This document shows, piece after piece, positions 1 to 8,600 of a DNA stretch of 46,258 nt (the stretch's first letter is position 1; the number at the start of each line of letters is the position of its first letter). The notes beneath the pieces are model-generated. The model was not told the origin of the DNA. It saw nothing but the letters and a program-made list of their open reading frames with translations, and ran no database searches. The stretch spans positions 1-46,258 of the forward strand of contig JBHIDJ010000013.1 of the NCBI GenBank assembly GCA_046760105.1, given 5' to 3'. Made by a program: the position numbers and the translations under genes. The stretch is from JBHIDJ01 sp046760105. GTDB lineage: Bacteria > Pseudomonadota > Gammaproteobacteria > Acidiferrobacterales > SPGG2.

Positions 1-116
1 TGGAGGTCAGATGCGCACGACTCCATGGATGGAGGAGGTAGAACCGCGTCGGGAATAGCGGTCGAGGAGCGGTCGGCGACCATTGTTCTTGAACGGGGTT
101 CCGCCCCCGTACGACG

Positions 117-262
117 GGTCACTTTTGTTTCGGCAAAAGTGACCAAAACCATTGCCCCTGGCTCTGTGCCGGCTTGGCCGGTCCCCTGCGCTTCTCGCCT
201 GCGGCGGGCTCGCAGCAAGGGCGATCCCTCGCCCTGGCTGCTCGTGCCCGCATCCCTGCGGG
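117..262. repeat. Hairpin-rich REP-like intergenic element
   Basis: A perfect 11-bp inverted repeat (GGTCACTTTTG at 117-127, its complement at 134-144, 6-nt loop) is followed by two further hairpins, AGGGCGA-TCCC-TCGCCCT (218-235) and CCCGCA-TCCC-TGCGGG (247-262). The last two share the same TCCC loop. The reading frames across it look like non-coding translation of structured DNA. From memory, GGTCACTTTTG(N)CAAAAGTGACC stretches occur as dispersed repeats in several proteobacterial genomes, but the copy number in this genome cannot be seen from one window. Confidence 0.5.
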
Positions 263-331
263 CCCCCTTCTCGGGCTGATCCGTCCTCGGCTGCGATGCT
301 CGGCTTGAGCAAAGGGGCGAAAAACCAAACA

Positions 332-371
332 ACTTCACGACTAACGACTTACGGTTAACGACTCACGAGCT
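332..371. repeat. Degenerate 7-nt periodic repeat (ACGACTA/ACGACTT type)
   Basis: Between the hairpin element and the end of gshB the sequence shows a period of 7 nt: units such as CGACTAA, CGACTTA, CGGTTAA and CGACTCA follow one another. The unit differs from the AAGTAGC/ACTTGCT unit seen around tkt, gap, pgk and pyk but has the same period. No gene lies in 1-403; the stretch holds only this repeat and the hairpin element. Confidence 0.5.
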
Positions 372-403
372 AATGCCTCGGCTTGATGAAACGGGTCAAA
401 CAA

Positions 404-1375
404 TCAGTTGGATGTTCGGGGAGCCTTTTTTGGCTGAAGTTTGTCTTCGATACAGTCCATGAGCTTTGCGCTGATATTGATGTTGTAGATATCGTCGAGC
501 TCACGTATGCAGGTGGGACTGGTAACATTGACCTCGGTGAGGAAATCGCCGATCACGTCAAGCCCGACGAACAGCAGGCCCTTCGCCCGCAGGGTTGGTT
601 CCACCTGCTCACAGATCCAGCGGTCGCGGTCGCTTAAGTCCACTCCATGCCCCTGTCCGCCGACGGCGAGGTTGGCACGCGTTTCGCCTTCGGGCGGTAT
701 CCGCGCGAGCGCGTGAGGAATCGGGTCGCCATCGATCAATAAAATGCGCTTGTCTCCGTGAACGATCTCGGGCACAAAGCACTGCGCCATCACGGCGCGG
801 CTGTCATAATCGGTCAGGGTTTCCAGCACCACATTGACATTGGGGTCCCCCTGTCGTAGCCGGAACACCGAGGCACCACCCATGCTGTCTAGGGGTTTGA
901 CGATGATATCCTGCTGTTCGTCCAGGAACTGGCGGATTTGGTTACGCCGACGCGTCACTAAGGTCGGTGGCATGCATTGCGGAAACCACGTCGTGAACAG
1001 CTTTTCATTGGCATCACGCAGCCCCTGCGGTTTGTTGACCACCAGTACGCCGTTCGCCTCCGCCCACTCCAACAGATAGGTGGTAAAGATGTATTCCATG
1101 TCAAATGGTGGGTCTTTGCGCATGAGGATCACGTCGAGCGAGGTCAAAGTATGGGTCGCTTCGTTTTCCAGCTCGAACCAGTGGGTAGTGTCGTCAAACA
1201 CACGCAGCAGTCGCATATGCGCGAGGCTCTCGCCATCGCGCTGGAACAGGTCAGGCTGCTCCATATAGTGGATCTGCCAACCCCGCCGTTGGGCCTCCAG
1301 TAACAGGGCGAAGGTCGTGTCTTTGTAGACCTTGATTGACCCGATCGGGTCCATAACGATGCCGAGCTTGATCAT
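404..1375 (-). CDS. gshB: Glutathione synthetase
   Basis: This is the cytoplasmic ATP-grasp ligase that joins gamma-glutamylcysteine and glycine, the second step of glutathione synthesis. The 323 residues match the usual family length of about 315. The N-terminus (MIKLGIVMDPIGSIKVYKD) is the typical GshB start. An ATP-grasp core is visible: a lysine-containing IVKPLDSMGG segment near residue 160, the glycine-rich loop NLAVGGQGHG near 240, and metal-binding LTEVNVTSPT near 285. It is divergent from pilG across about 600 bp, the same neighbourhood as in Pseudomonas, where gshB borders the pilGHIJK-chp operon. Assignment is firm. Confidence 0.97.
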   Translation of the reverse strand: MIKLGIVMDPIGSIKVYKDTTFALLLEAQRRGWQIHYMEQPDLFQRDGESLAHMRLLRVFDDTTHWFELENEATHTLTSLDVILMRKDPPFDMEYIFTTYLLEWAEANGVLVVNKPQGLRDANEKLFTTWFPQCMPPTLVTRRRNQIRQFLDEQQDIIVKPLDSMGGASVFRLRQGDPNVNVVLETLTDYDSRAVMAQCFVPEIVHGDKRILLIDGDPIPHALARIPPEGETRANLAVGGQGHGVDLSDRDRWICEQVEPTLRAKGLLFVGLDVIGDFLTEVNVTSPTCIRELDDIYNINISAKLMDCIEDKLQPKKAPRTSN

Positions 1376-1987
1376 GGCCTAATGTGGCAGCTGGTAAATG
1401 AGGCGTGGCCGAGCAAGGGAACGACGGAAGAGCCGAGCACGGGGAGACGGTTTGTCTTCGCCGCGAACCGTGCTCGCAGCCATTGTTGGCTCAATCGGGA
1501 CAAGATCTGCCCACAGCGCCGTGGGACTGGGGCCGTCCCAGCCTCACTCGGCTCGGTGAGCGCCGTGATTTGCGGCGGCCCGGGCAAAGGTTCGTCAGCA
1601 CCCATGATTTGTGCGCTATCTGTTCAGATTTGGGCCCAGGAGCATGCCTGACGGCGGGCGGTTAACACCATGTTTTGGCACAATTTCTGCACCCCTCTTC
1701 GCCGGGGAAAACGCTATTAGCGTCCCTCTAGGTAGACGTTTTGGAGGCCTGCACAGCCTCGCGGCAGCGACTGTTGGCTATATTTAACCATAGCGGCAGT
1801 TTGTTTGTTGACAGATGGCATTGGTGTAGGGTGTGAGAAGCCATGGATTTCAGGCGGAAATTATGCTAACAAATCATTAACCTAGACGGGAAAATGAACA
1901 AATTACGTTTAAAACGACTGATTTCTCTATACCGACGGGAAGGAAGGCCACTGTCACAAGATGTGGATAGACGAAAGGGGATCGCCA
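1376..1987. other. Intergenic region between divergent gshB and pilG
   Basis: About 610 bp separate two divergent start codons, so promoters for both gshB and the pil-chp operon should lie here. A TTGACA at 1808-1813 resembles a -35 box but has no convincing -10 at 16-18 nt. TATACC at 1928-1933 could be a -10 without a good -35. No convincing ORF, repeat or RNA gene is seen. Confidence 0.4.
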
Positions 1988-2353
1988 GTGGTTGTTAAGG
2001 TAATGATCATCGATGACAGTAATACCATTCGTCGCACCGCGGAAGCGCTGCTCAAGAAGGCGGGCTACGAAGTGCTGACAGCCGCGGACGGCTTTGAAGC
2101 GATGTCGGTCATTACAGACCACCGGCCGGATATCATTTTTGTTGACATCATGATGCCACGACTCGACGGTTATCAAACGTGCCGCTTAATAAAGAACAAC
2201 AAGCAGTTTAAGGGCACGCCTGTCATTATGCTTTCGAGCAAGGATGGGCTGTTTGACAGGGCACGCGGGCGGATCGCCGGTTCGCAAGAACATGTCAACA
2301 AACCGTTCACGCAGGAGGATCTAATAGACGTCATCAACAAGTACGTGCATTAG
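1988..2353 (+). CDS. pilG: Twitching motility response regulator PilG
   Basis: A single-domain CheY-like receiver of 121 residues. Acidic pocket residues lie in MIIDDSNTIRR, the phospho-acceptor is Asp53 in IIFVDIMMPRLDGYQ, and the switch lysine is in the NKPF motif. LIKNN and PVIMLSSKDGLFD are typical of PilG. I prefer the GTG at 1988, placed 7 nt after AAAGGGGA, over the upstream ATG at 1961: it gives a start just before the first beta strand, as in the family. It is the first gene of the Pil-Chp operon; in Pseudomonas PilG receives phosphate from ChpA and promotes pilus extension. Confidence 0.93.
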   Translation: MVVKVMIIDDSNTIRRTAEALLKKAGYEVLTAADGFEAMSVITDHRPDIIFVDIMMPRLDGYQTCRLIKNNKQFKGTPVIMLSSKDGLFDRARGRIAGSQEHVNKPFTQEDLIDVINKYVH

Positions 2354-2432
2354 CGAGGGGCTTATACAGCTGCTTTTAGTACGGGTTGGTGGCGCAGGGA
2401 TCGTTAGGGTAACTGATTGATAAGCGACGGAC

Positions 2433-2795
2433 ATGGCGATTAAGAAAGTACTCGTGGTCGACGATTCGCCCACTGACGCGCATGTGTTAACGCAAATGTT
2501 GACAAAGAACGGCTTTGCGGTCACAACGGCTAGTAGCGGAGAGGAAGCGATTAGTAAGTCAAAAACCGACAAGCCCGACCTGATCATTATGGATATTGTG
2601 ATGCCGGGCATGAACGGCTTTCAGGCCACACGCTCGATTAACAAGGATCCTGAAACATCAGGGATCGCTATCATCGTTTGTTCCGGGAAGGGCCAGGAAA
2701 CCGACAAGGCCTGGGGTCTGCGTCAGGGGGCAAAAGACTATATCGTCAAGCCGATCGGGGAAAATGACCTGATGACAAAGATCAAAGCGCTATAA
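2433..2795 (+). CDS. pilH: Twitching motility response regulator PilH
   Basis: A single receiver domain of 120 residues, starting MAIKKVLVVDDSPTD. Asp54 (LIIMDIVMP) is the phospho-acceptor and Lys106 (YIVKP) the conserved switch lysine. GLRQGAKDYIVKP is a PilH hallmark. It lies 79 bp after pilG and 4 bp before pilI, so all are probably co-transcribed. In known Pil-Chp systems PilH acts against PilG, serving as phosphate sink or retraction regulator. Assignment rests on both sequence and gene order. Confidence 0.92.
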   Translation: MAIKKVLVVDDSPTDAHVLTQMLTKNGFAVTTASSGEEAISKSKTDKPDLIIMDIVMPGMNGFQATRSINKDPETSGIAIIVCSGKGQETDKAWGLRQGAKDYIVKPIGENDLMTKIKAL

Positions 2796-2799
2796 GGTA

Positions 2800-3342
2800 A
2801 TGGCTGCGCCGATAGAGGACCCGATCTCCCTGCTCCGTAAGATGGAGCAGGAGAGCATAGACAATGCCCCGCGTCTCCCAGAGGAGACCCAGGGGCCTGT
2901 TTTGTGGTCCGGTATCGGTTTCCGGGTGGGCGACTTGCAGCTGGTTACACCGCTCGGACATTTGTCAGAGGTTCTGGACTGTCCCGTTATCACACCTGTA
3001 CCCAGTACGAAATCGTGGGTGAAGGGGGTTGCCAATGTGCGCGGCAATCTGCTGACGATAGTCGATTTGCCGGAGTACTTTAATAAAAAGCCTGTGTTTC
3101 TGGATGACGACGCCCGCCTGCTCGTCATGAATGTCGAGGGACTGAATACGGCGCTGCTGGTAGACGAAGTGATGGGGTTGCGCCACTTTGACGACACGTT
3201 GGAGCGGCAGGACACGTCGAGTTTGGACGATCCGGTAGTGCCGTACCTGGAGGGGGCGTTGTTACGGGACAACGTGCTATGGGGCATCTTTGATATGCAT
3301 TCGCTCGCCAGTAGCGAGCGCTTTCTGCACGTTGGTGCGTAG
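2800..3342 (+). CDS. pilI: CheW-like adaptor PilI
   Basis: A 180-residue protein with one CheW domain (roughly residues 35-170). Recognisable CheW elements are FRVGDLQLVTPLGHLSEVL, WVKGVANVRGNLLTIVDLPEYF and LLVDEVMGLRHF. It would couple the PilJ receptor to the ChpA kinase at the cell pole. Its ATG lies 4 nt after the pilH stop, so translation is probably coupled. Length and order (pilG-H-I-J) match characterised operons. Confidence 0.92.
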   Translation: MAAPIEDPISLLRKMEQESIDNAPRLPEETQGPVLWSGIGFRVGDLQLVTPLGHLSEVLDCPVITPVPSTKSWVKGVANVRGNLLTIVDLPEYFNKKPVFLDDDARLLVMNVEGLNTALLVDEVMGLRHFDDTLERQDTSSLDDPVVPYLEGALLRDNVLWGIFDMHSLASSERFLHVGA

Positions 3343-3440
3343 GGGTATGACGCGACGGATGTTTAGAACACTATTTGTGGGTTAAAGTTAAAGAGTTCAA
3401 AATCTAACCCGAAGTCTCTTGTGGGACGAGGTGTGGACTT

Positions 3441-5585
3441 ATGGCCATAGTAAAACTACCAAGAGTCGGTGACGGGGGATTGGAGCAACCCTCTGAGGAC
3501 GTTGTGGATCTCTCTACAGAGGAAATCCGCATAGACGACACCGGCGAATACGTTGATATCGAAGAACGTCCGGGATCGGTGCTCTCGCCGGCGGCATGGC
3601 TCAAGCGTTTGCCGTCCGTTCTGCCGGTCTTGGGCGTTGTTCTCGTTTTGTCCATCATCGCTGCTGGTTGGTTGCTTTATGAGAACGGTCAGCAGGCTTC
3701 CCGCGATGCCACGTATGTCGGCGAGTCGAGCCAGTTGCTCATGTTATCGCAACGTCTCGCCAAAGATGCGCGCGAAGCGATCCGCGGTGAGGAAGGGGCA
3801 TTCAAGAGCTTGAAATTCTCCCGTGATCGGTTCGAAAACATCATCAATTCGCTTAGGAGCGGTAACGACGCGCTCGGTATTCCGCCAAGCCCGCGGAGCG
3901 TCGTCCCAGCGCTCACTGCGGTAACCAACTTGTGGTCGCCCAAGGGCAAAGAAGGCATGCGTGCTCAGGTGGATCGAATACTTAGCCAGAAAGAGAACAC
4001 CCTCGCGATGCGCAAGCACGTAGTGTCGATTAACGACATCAGTCCTGAGCTGTGGGACGTCTCTGATGAGATCGCACAGTTGGCCGCCGACGCTGGACTG
4101 ACGCCGGAACAGACGCAGCTTGCTATACAGCAGGGATTTCTGAGCGAGCTTATCGCCAACGATGTAAACCTGTTCGCACAAGGCGGCATCGGTGCGTCGG
4201 AGGCGGCCTCCAGGTTGGAGGAGGACGCGGAACTCTATGAATATACGTTGACGACGTTGAACCCGAGGGCGCCAGCGTTGCGCGGCAAGCTGGGCGAGGC
4301 GAGTCGCGTGTTTGAGAACATGAACACCCATGTGGTAGGCATTATAGAGAATGCCGACGGGCTGCTGGCGGCGCAAGAAGCCAGCCGCATGGTGTTCAAG
4401 AACAGCAACGTGCTGCTCACGAAGTCGAAGGATTTGGTGGATGCATACAAGTCGCTCGCGTCGCAGCGCGCTTGGATGACGCCGGCGACCATCGTCCTTG
4501 GGATGTTGGGTTTCCTCTGTCTCGGTCTGATGGGTTGGAAATTCGTCAACGACGAAAAGTCGCGTGCCCACGCCAGCGCTGAGCAGAACCGTGCAACCCA
4601 GGACGCGATTCTTAAGTTGCTCGACGAGATGGGTGATCTGGCCGACGGCGACTTGACCATTCAACCGGAGGTGACGGAGCAGATCACGGGCGCCATCGCA
4701 GACTCGATCAACTTCGCGGTCAAAGAGATGCGCAACCTGGTATACCGCATCAAGAACGCGGCGCAACAAGTAGCGGTCGAGTCCGAGCGCAGCCGGCAGA
4801 CGGCAACAGAGCTGACCGAAGCGACCTTGCGACAAGCCGCCCAGATTACGGAAACCACCGACCGCGTGATGGAGATGGCGCAGTCGATGCAGGAGATGTC
4901 GCAGAGCGCCGAGAACTCTGCCGAAGTTGCGCAAGGTTCGGTGACCACTGCAAAGCGCGGTGCCGAGGCGGTGCAGAACACCATCCGCGGTATGGACGAG
5001 ATGCGCGAGCAAATTCAGGAAACGGCGAAGCGCATCAAGCGCCTGGGGGAAAGCTCGCAGCAAATTGGCGAAATCTTGGAGCTGATCAATGATATCTCGG
5101 AGCAGACCAACATCTTGTCGCTCAATGCCGCGATCCAAGCGGCGATGGCCGGTGAAGCCGGACGCGGATTCGCGGTGGTGGCGGACGAGGTGCAGCGTCT
5201 GGCGGAGCGCTCCGGTGAAGCAACCAAACAGATCGGAGGTCTGGTGAAGACGATTCAGACCGACACCAACGAGGCGGTGGCCTCAATGGAGCAAGCCACG
5301 CAGGGCGTGGTCGAAGCCACGCGCCTCGCGGATACTGCGGGCCAGTCGTTGGGCGAGATCGAATCTGTGTCGGAACAGTTGTCAGATCTGATTGAGAAAA
5401 TTGCACGCGAGGCCCTTCAGCAATCTGAGACTGCTACCTCCGTGTCAGGAAGCATGGCGCAGATCAGTGAGACCACCACCTTGACTTCTTCCGGTACTCG
5501 GCAAACGGCCGAATCGATCGGCAAGCTCTCCGATCTCGCTCGCGAACTGCAGGCGTCTGTGGCGGGCTTCAAGCTGCCGACTTAA
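3441..5585 (+). CDS. pilJ: Methyl-accepting chemoreceptor PilJ
   Basis: The membrane receptor of the Pil-Chp pathway, 714 residues. A cytoplasmic acidic N-tail of about 55 residues precedes TM1 (about 57-80). A periplasmic region of about 270 residues of the PilJ-type follows, then TM2 (about 349-370) and a long helical signalling domain. The hairpin tip (near residues 550-595) reads NAAIQAAMAGEAGRGFAVV, the PilJ variant with Gln and Met where most receptors have Glu and Arg. It lies 99 bp after pilI. No CheR-type methyltransferase follows, so methylation of this receptor by an operon-encoded enzyme is not expected. Confidence 0.94.
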   Translation: MAIVKLPRVGDGGLEQPSEDVVDLSTEEIRIDDTGEYVDIEERPGSVLSPAAWLKRLPSVLPVLGVVLVLSIIAAGWLLYENGQQASRDATYVGESSQLLMLSQRLAKDAREAIRGEEGAFKSLKFSRDRFENIINSLRSGNDALGIPPSPRSVVPALTAVTNLWSPKGKEGMRAQVDRILSQKENTLAMRKHVVSINDISPELWDVSDEIAQLAADAGLTPEQTQLAIQQGFLSELIANDVNLFAQGGIGASEAASRLEEDAELYEYTLTTLNPRAPALRGKLGEASRVFENMNTHVVGIIENADGLLAAQEASRMVFKNSNVLLTKSKDLVDAYKSLASQRAWMTPATIVLGMLGFLCLGLMGWKFVNDEKSRAHASAEQNRATQDAILKLLDEMGDLADGDLTIQPEVTEQITGAIADSINFAVKEMRNLVYRIKNAAQQVAVESERSRQTATELTEATLRQAAQITETTDRVMEMAQSMQEMSQSAENSAEVAQGSVTTAKRGAEAVQNTIRGMDEMREQIQETAKRIKRLGESSQQIGEILELINDISEQTNILSLNAAIQAAMAGEAGRGFAVVADEVQRLAERSGEATKQIGGLVKTIQTDTNEAVASMEQATQGVVEATRLADTAGQSLGEIESVSEQLSDLIEKIAREALQQSETATSVSGSMAQISETTTLTSSGTRQTAESIGKLSDLARELQASVAGFKLPT

Positions 5586-5683
5586 AGATCAGGCGTGTGG
5601 ACGCACTGCGCCTGTTGCGCTTGCAGCAGCCGACGCGCGCGGTCGTCACAGCGCAACGCGGCGCTGGTGCATGAAGGCTGTAT

Positions 5684-8600
5684 ATGAGCACCACGAGTAA
5701 AATTGATCCGAATACCCTCGGCTGGGTCAAGACCGAGATCGACGAGAGCCTGAAACAAGCGCATCTCGCGCTTGAGTCGTTCGTCCAAACCCCCAGTGAT
5801 GATACGCGGCTTCGTTTCTGTGTGACGCACCTGCACCAGGTAGTCGGCACATTGCAGATGGTGGAACTGGACGGCGCCGCTATGCTTGCCAGGGAAGCCG
5901 AAGAGCTGGCAGAGACCGTTCTTAACGAACAGCTGGAAAGAACGGACAGTGCCTTCGAGCTTCTCACGCGTGCCATCCTGCTCTTACCGGATTACCTTGG
6001 CGGATTGCAATTCGGCCAAGCGGACGCCCCACTGCGGCTGCTACCGCTCATCAATGAACTGCGGGCCGCACGTAAGGCCGATGCTGTTTCTGAAGATGAG
6101 CTGTTCGCGCCGGATCTTTCCGTCAAACCCCCGCGCAAGACGCACGATAAGTCCAAACTCGACGAGCCCGAATACGCCACACTGGCGCAGGGGCTGCGCC
6201 CCACATTCCAGTCCGCGCTGCTGAATTGGTTGCGCGACAGCAACGATACCAAGGCTCTCGACACCATCTCCGAAACGGTGGCGGAACTTGAACAGCAGAC
6301 TAGCGTCGGTGTAGTCGAGCAGCTGTTCTGGGTTGCCGGCGGCCTGCTTGAAGCGTTGGGCAATGGCGGTTTGGAGCCGACGAATGAGCGTAAGAAACTT
6401 GTCTCGCGGCTCGATCAGCAGATCAAGAAGCTGATCGACGGTACGGACAAAAGCCTGCTGCGTAATGCGTCCGAGGCCTTGGTTAAGTCCATGCTGTTTC
6501 AGATCGGCGGTGCCAAGTCCGATGGCCCAAAGGTCACGCAGCTGAAACGGGCATTCGATCTCGACGCGCTGCTTGGCGGTGCAAGGGATCGAGATGGGCG
6601 GATTATAGTCGACCTGCCCGAACCGGAAACCATTAAGTCAGTGTCCTCCGCTTTGAGCGAGGAGGTGAACGCGGCGCAGGAGCTGCTCGCCGCTTATTTT
6701 GACCCTTCCGAGAAGGAAGTCGGTTCGCTCGAACCCTTGCTCGGGCGGCTTCACAAGATGTCGGGCACCATGGATCTGCTCGGCTTGCCCGCGGTTAAGG
6801 GCCTCGTGGATGAGTTGCAACAGGTCACGCGCGCCGTTGTCGACGGCAAGGTTGAGCCATCGGATGAAGTGTCCATGCGTATGGCGCATGCACTTTTGTT
6901 GGTTGAAAGCTGCTCACGCGATATCTGGGCGCCGACATGGAAAAAGCAAGTCGAGGATTGGACCGAGGCGCTACGTGGACTACTTACCGCGGATATCGGC
7001 GAAGTCCCCGATGTGGAGGGTATCGAAGTCTCGGAGGTGAGCGACGCGGAGTTCGACGAGCTGGTCGGTGTTGTCGCCAACGAAATTCGCGTCAATTTAA
7101 CCAAGGCGGAGGAGGCAATCGAGGCTTTTGCTGCCGAGACCAATGAGCCATCCCATCTGGATGAGATACCCGGCTATCTCGCCCAAGTCGCGGGCGCGCT
7201 GCAGATCCTCGGTGAGGAGCGCGCGCTTGAATTATCGGACGTCGTCGATAAACGCATTGACGATATTCGCTCGGGCCGGCTCGCGCCGAGTTCAACTGTC
7301 TTGGATGCGTTGGCGGTGTGTGTCGGCACATTATCGGCGTACGCCGAAGGCTTGCACCTTGGTAGGCCAAACATCGAAGATCTCATGGACGCCGCGTTGA
7401 ACGATATGGACATGGCCATGAGGACCGAGCAGCTCGGAGATCTCGATCCGGCAACGCTGGTCGATGGCGTGCAAGAGAGTCTGCGATATTGGCTCGACAA
7501 CACCAACGACGGCGAGGCACTGCAGCGTGTGCAGCAGCGACTGGATCATATCATCGCGCTCGCCCATGGCCAGGGATACGAGCGGATCGAGCGCATCGGC
7601 ACGGAAACGAACACATTACTGTCCATACTCGCTGAGGACCCGACACAGCTTTCCAACGAAGTAAGCGGCACGCTGGAGCGCTCGGTCGAGGCGCTTGCGG
7701 CCCTGGTACGCGAACACCTCGAGGCGGAACAGGCACCCCCACCTACCACTCTGGTCGCGGAGACCAGCGACCAAGAACAGACAGAGGCCAGCTTGGAGAT
7801 CGTTGCGGCTACGGATGAGGCCGAGCCCACTGTTGGTGATGTCAGTGCAACGGCAGCGCCCGAAGCTGCACCCGAAGAAGAACATCGGGAGCCGGCCACC
7901 ATCGAGGCCGAGCCCACTGTTGGTGATGTCAGTGCAACGGCAGCGCCCGAAGCTGCACCCGAAGAAGAACATCGGGAGCCGGCCACCATCGAGGCCGAGC
8001 CTGAGCCTGAAGCACAATACCAAGAAACGGTGACGGCCGAGACTGAGGCGGTACCGCCCTCACCACCAGCTGGCACGCCGGAGGTGGAAGCGACTGTGGC
8101 CGAGAGCACGCCTGCGCCAACACCCGAACCGCCGAGCAAGCCAGAGCTGGAGCTCGATCCTGAGATGTTGGGGATCTTCATCGAGGAGGCGCGCGAGGTG
8201 CTCGAAATGATTAACAATGAATTTCCGAGCTGGCGCGACAATCCTGATAATGGCAAGGCGTTAGCCGAAGTTCGGCGCGGCCTTCATACACTCAAGGGCA
8301 GCGGAAGAATGGTGGGCGCGTGGGAGATCGGGGAACTCACGTGGGCGGTTGAGAATCTCCTCAATAATGTGCGCGACGGTAAGATCGCGCATTCCGACAT
8401 GATCTTTGACCTCGTAGCGAAGGTCAATCACGTGCTGCCCAGCATGATTGACCAGCTTGAAGGGGGTCCCGCGCCTGTCGATGACATCGAGGCGTTGCGC
8501 CAAGGCGCCCATGCCCTGGCTAATGGCGAGCCGTTACCGACGCTCGTAGCTACCGCAAAAGAAGAGGAAATAGCAATAGAAGAAGAGGTAACCGCTACGT

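Noticed and set aside
7..312. A 101-codon ORF on the minus strand over the hairpin element.
   Set aside because: It is a translation through inverted repeats, has low-complexity Arg/Gly/Pro composition and no ribosome binding site. The DNA structure explains it better.
1808..1836. TTGACA as a promoter for pilG.
   Set aside because: No acceptable -10 at 16-18 nt; the match may be chance.
1961..1987. ATG at 1961 as the start of pilG.
   Set aside because: The extra nine residues are not typical of PilG and GTG 1988 has a better-placed AAAGGGGA.
3744..5138. A 464-codon ORF antisense to pilJ.
   Set aside because: It lies wholly inside the strongly supported pilJ gene; its Arg/Leu/His-rich composition is what an antisense frame of a helical receptor gives.
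7546..8256. A 236-codon Ser/Ala/Gly-rich ORF antisense to chpA, repeating with the 87-bp unit.
   Set aside because: The repeats come from the sense-strand duplication; no start signal, and the sense frame has clear domains.
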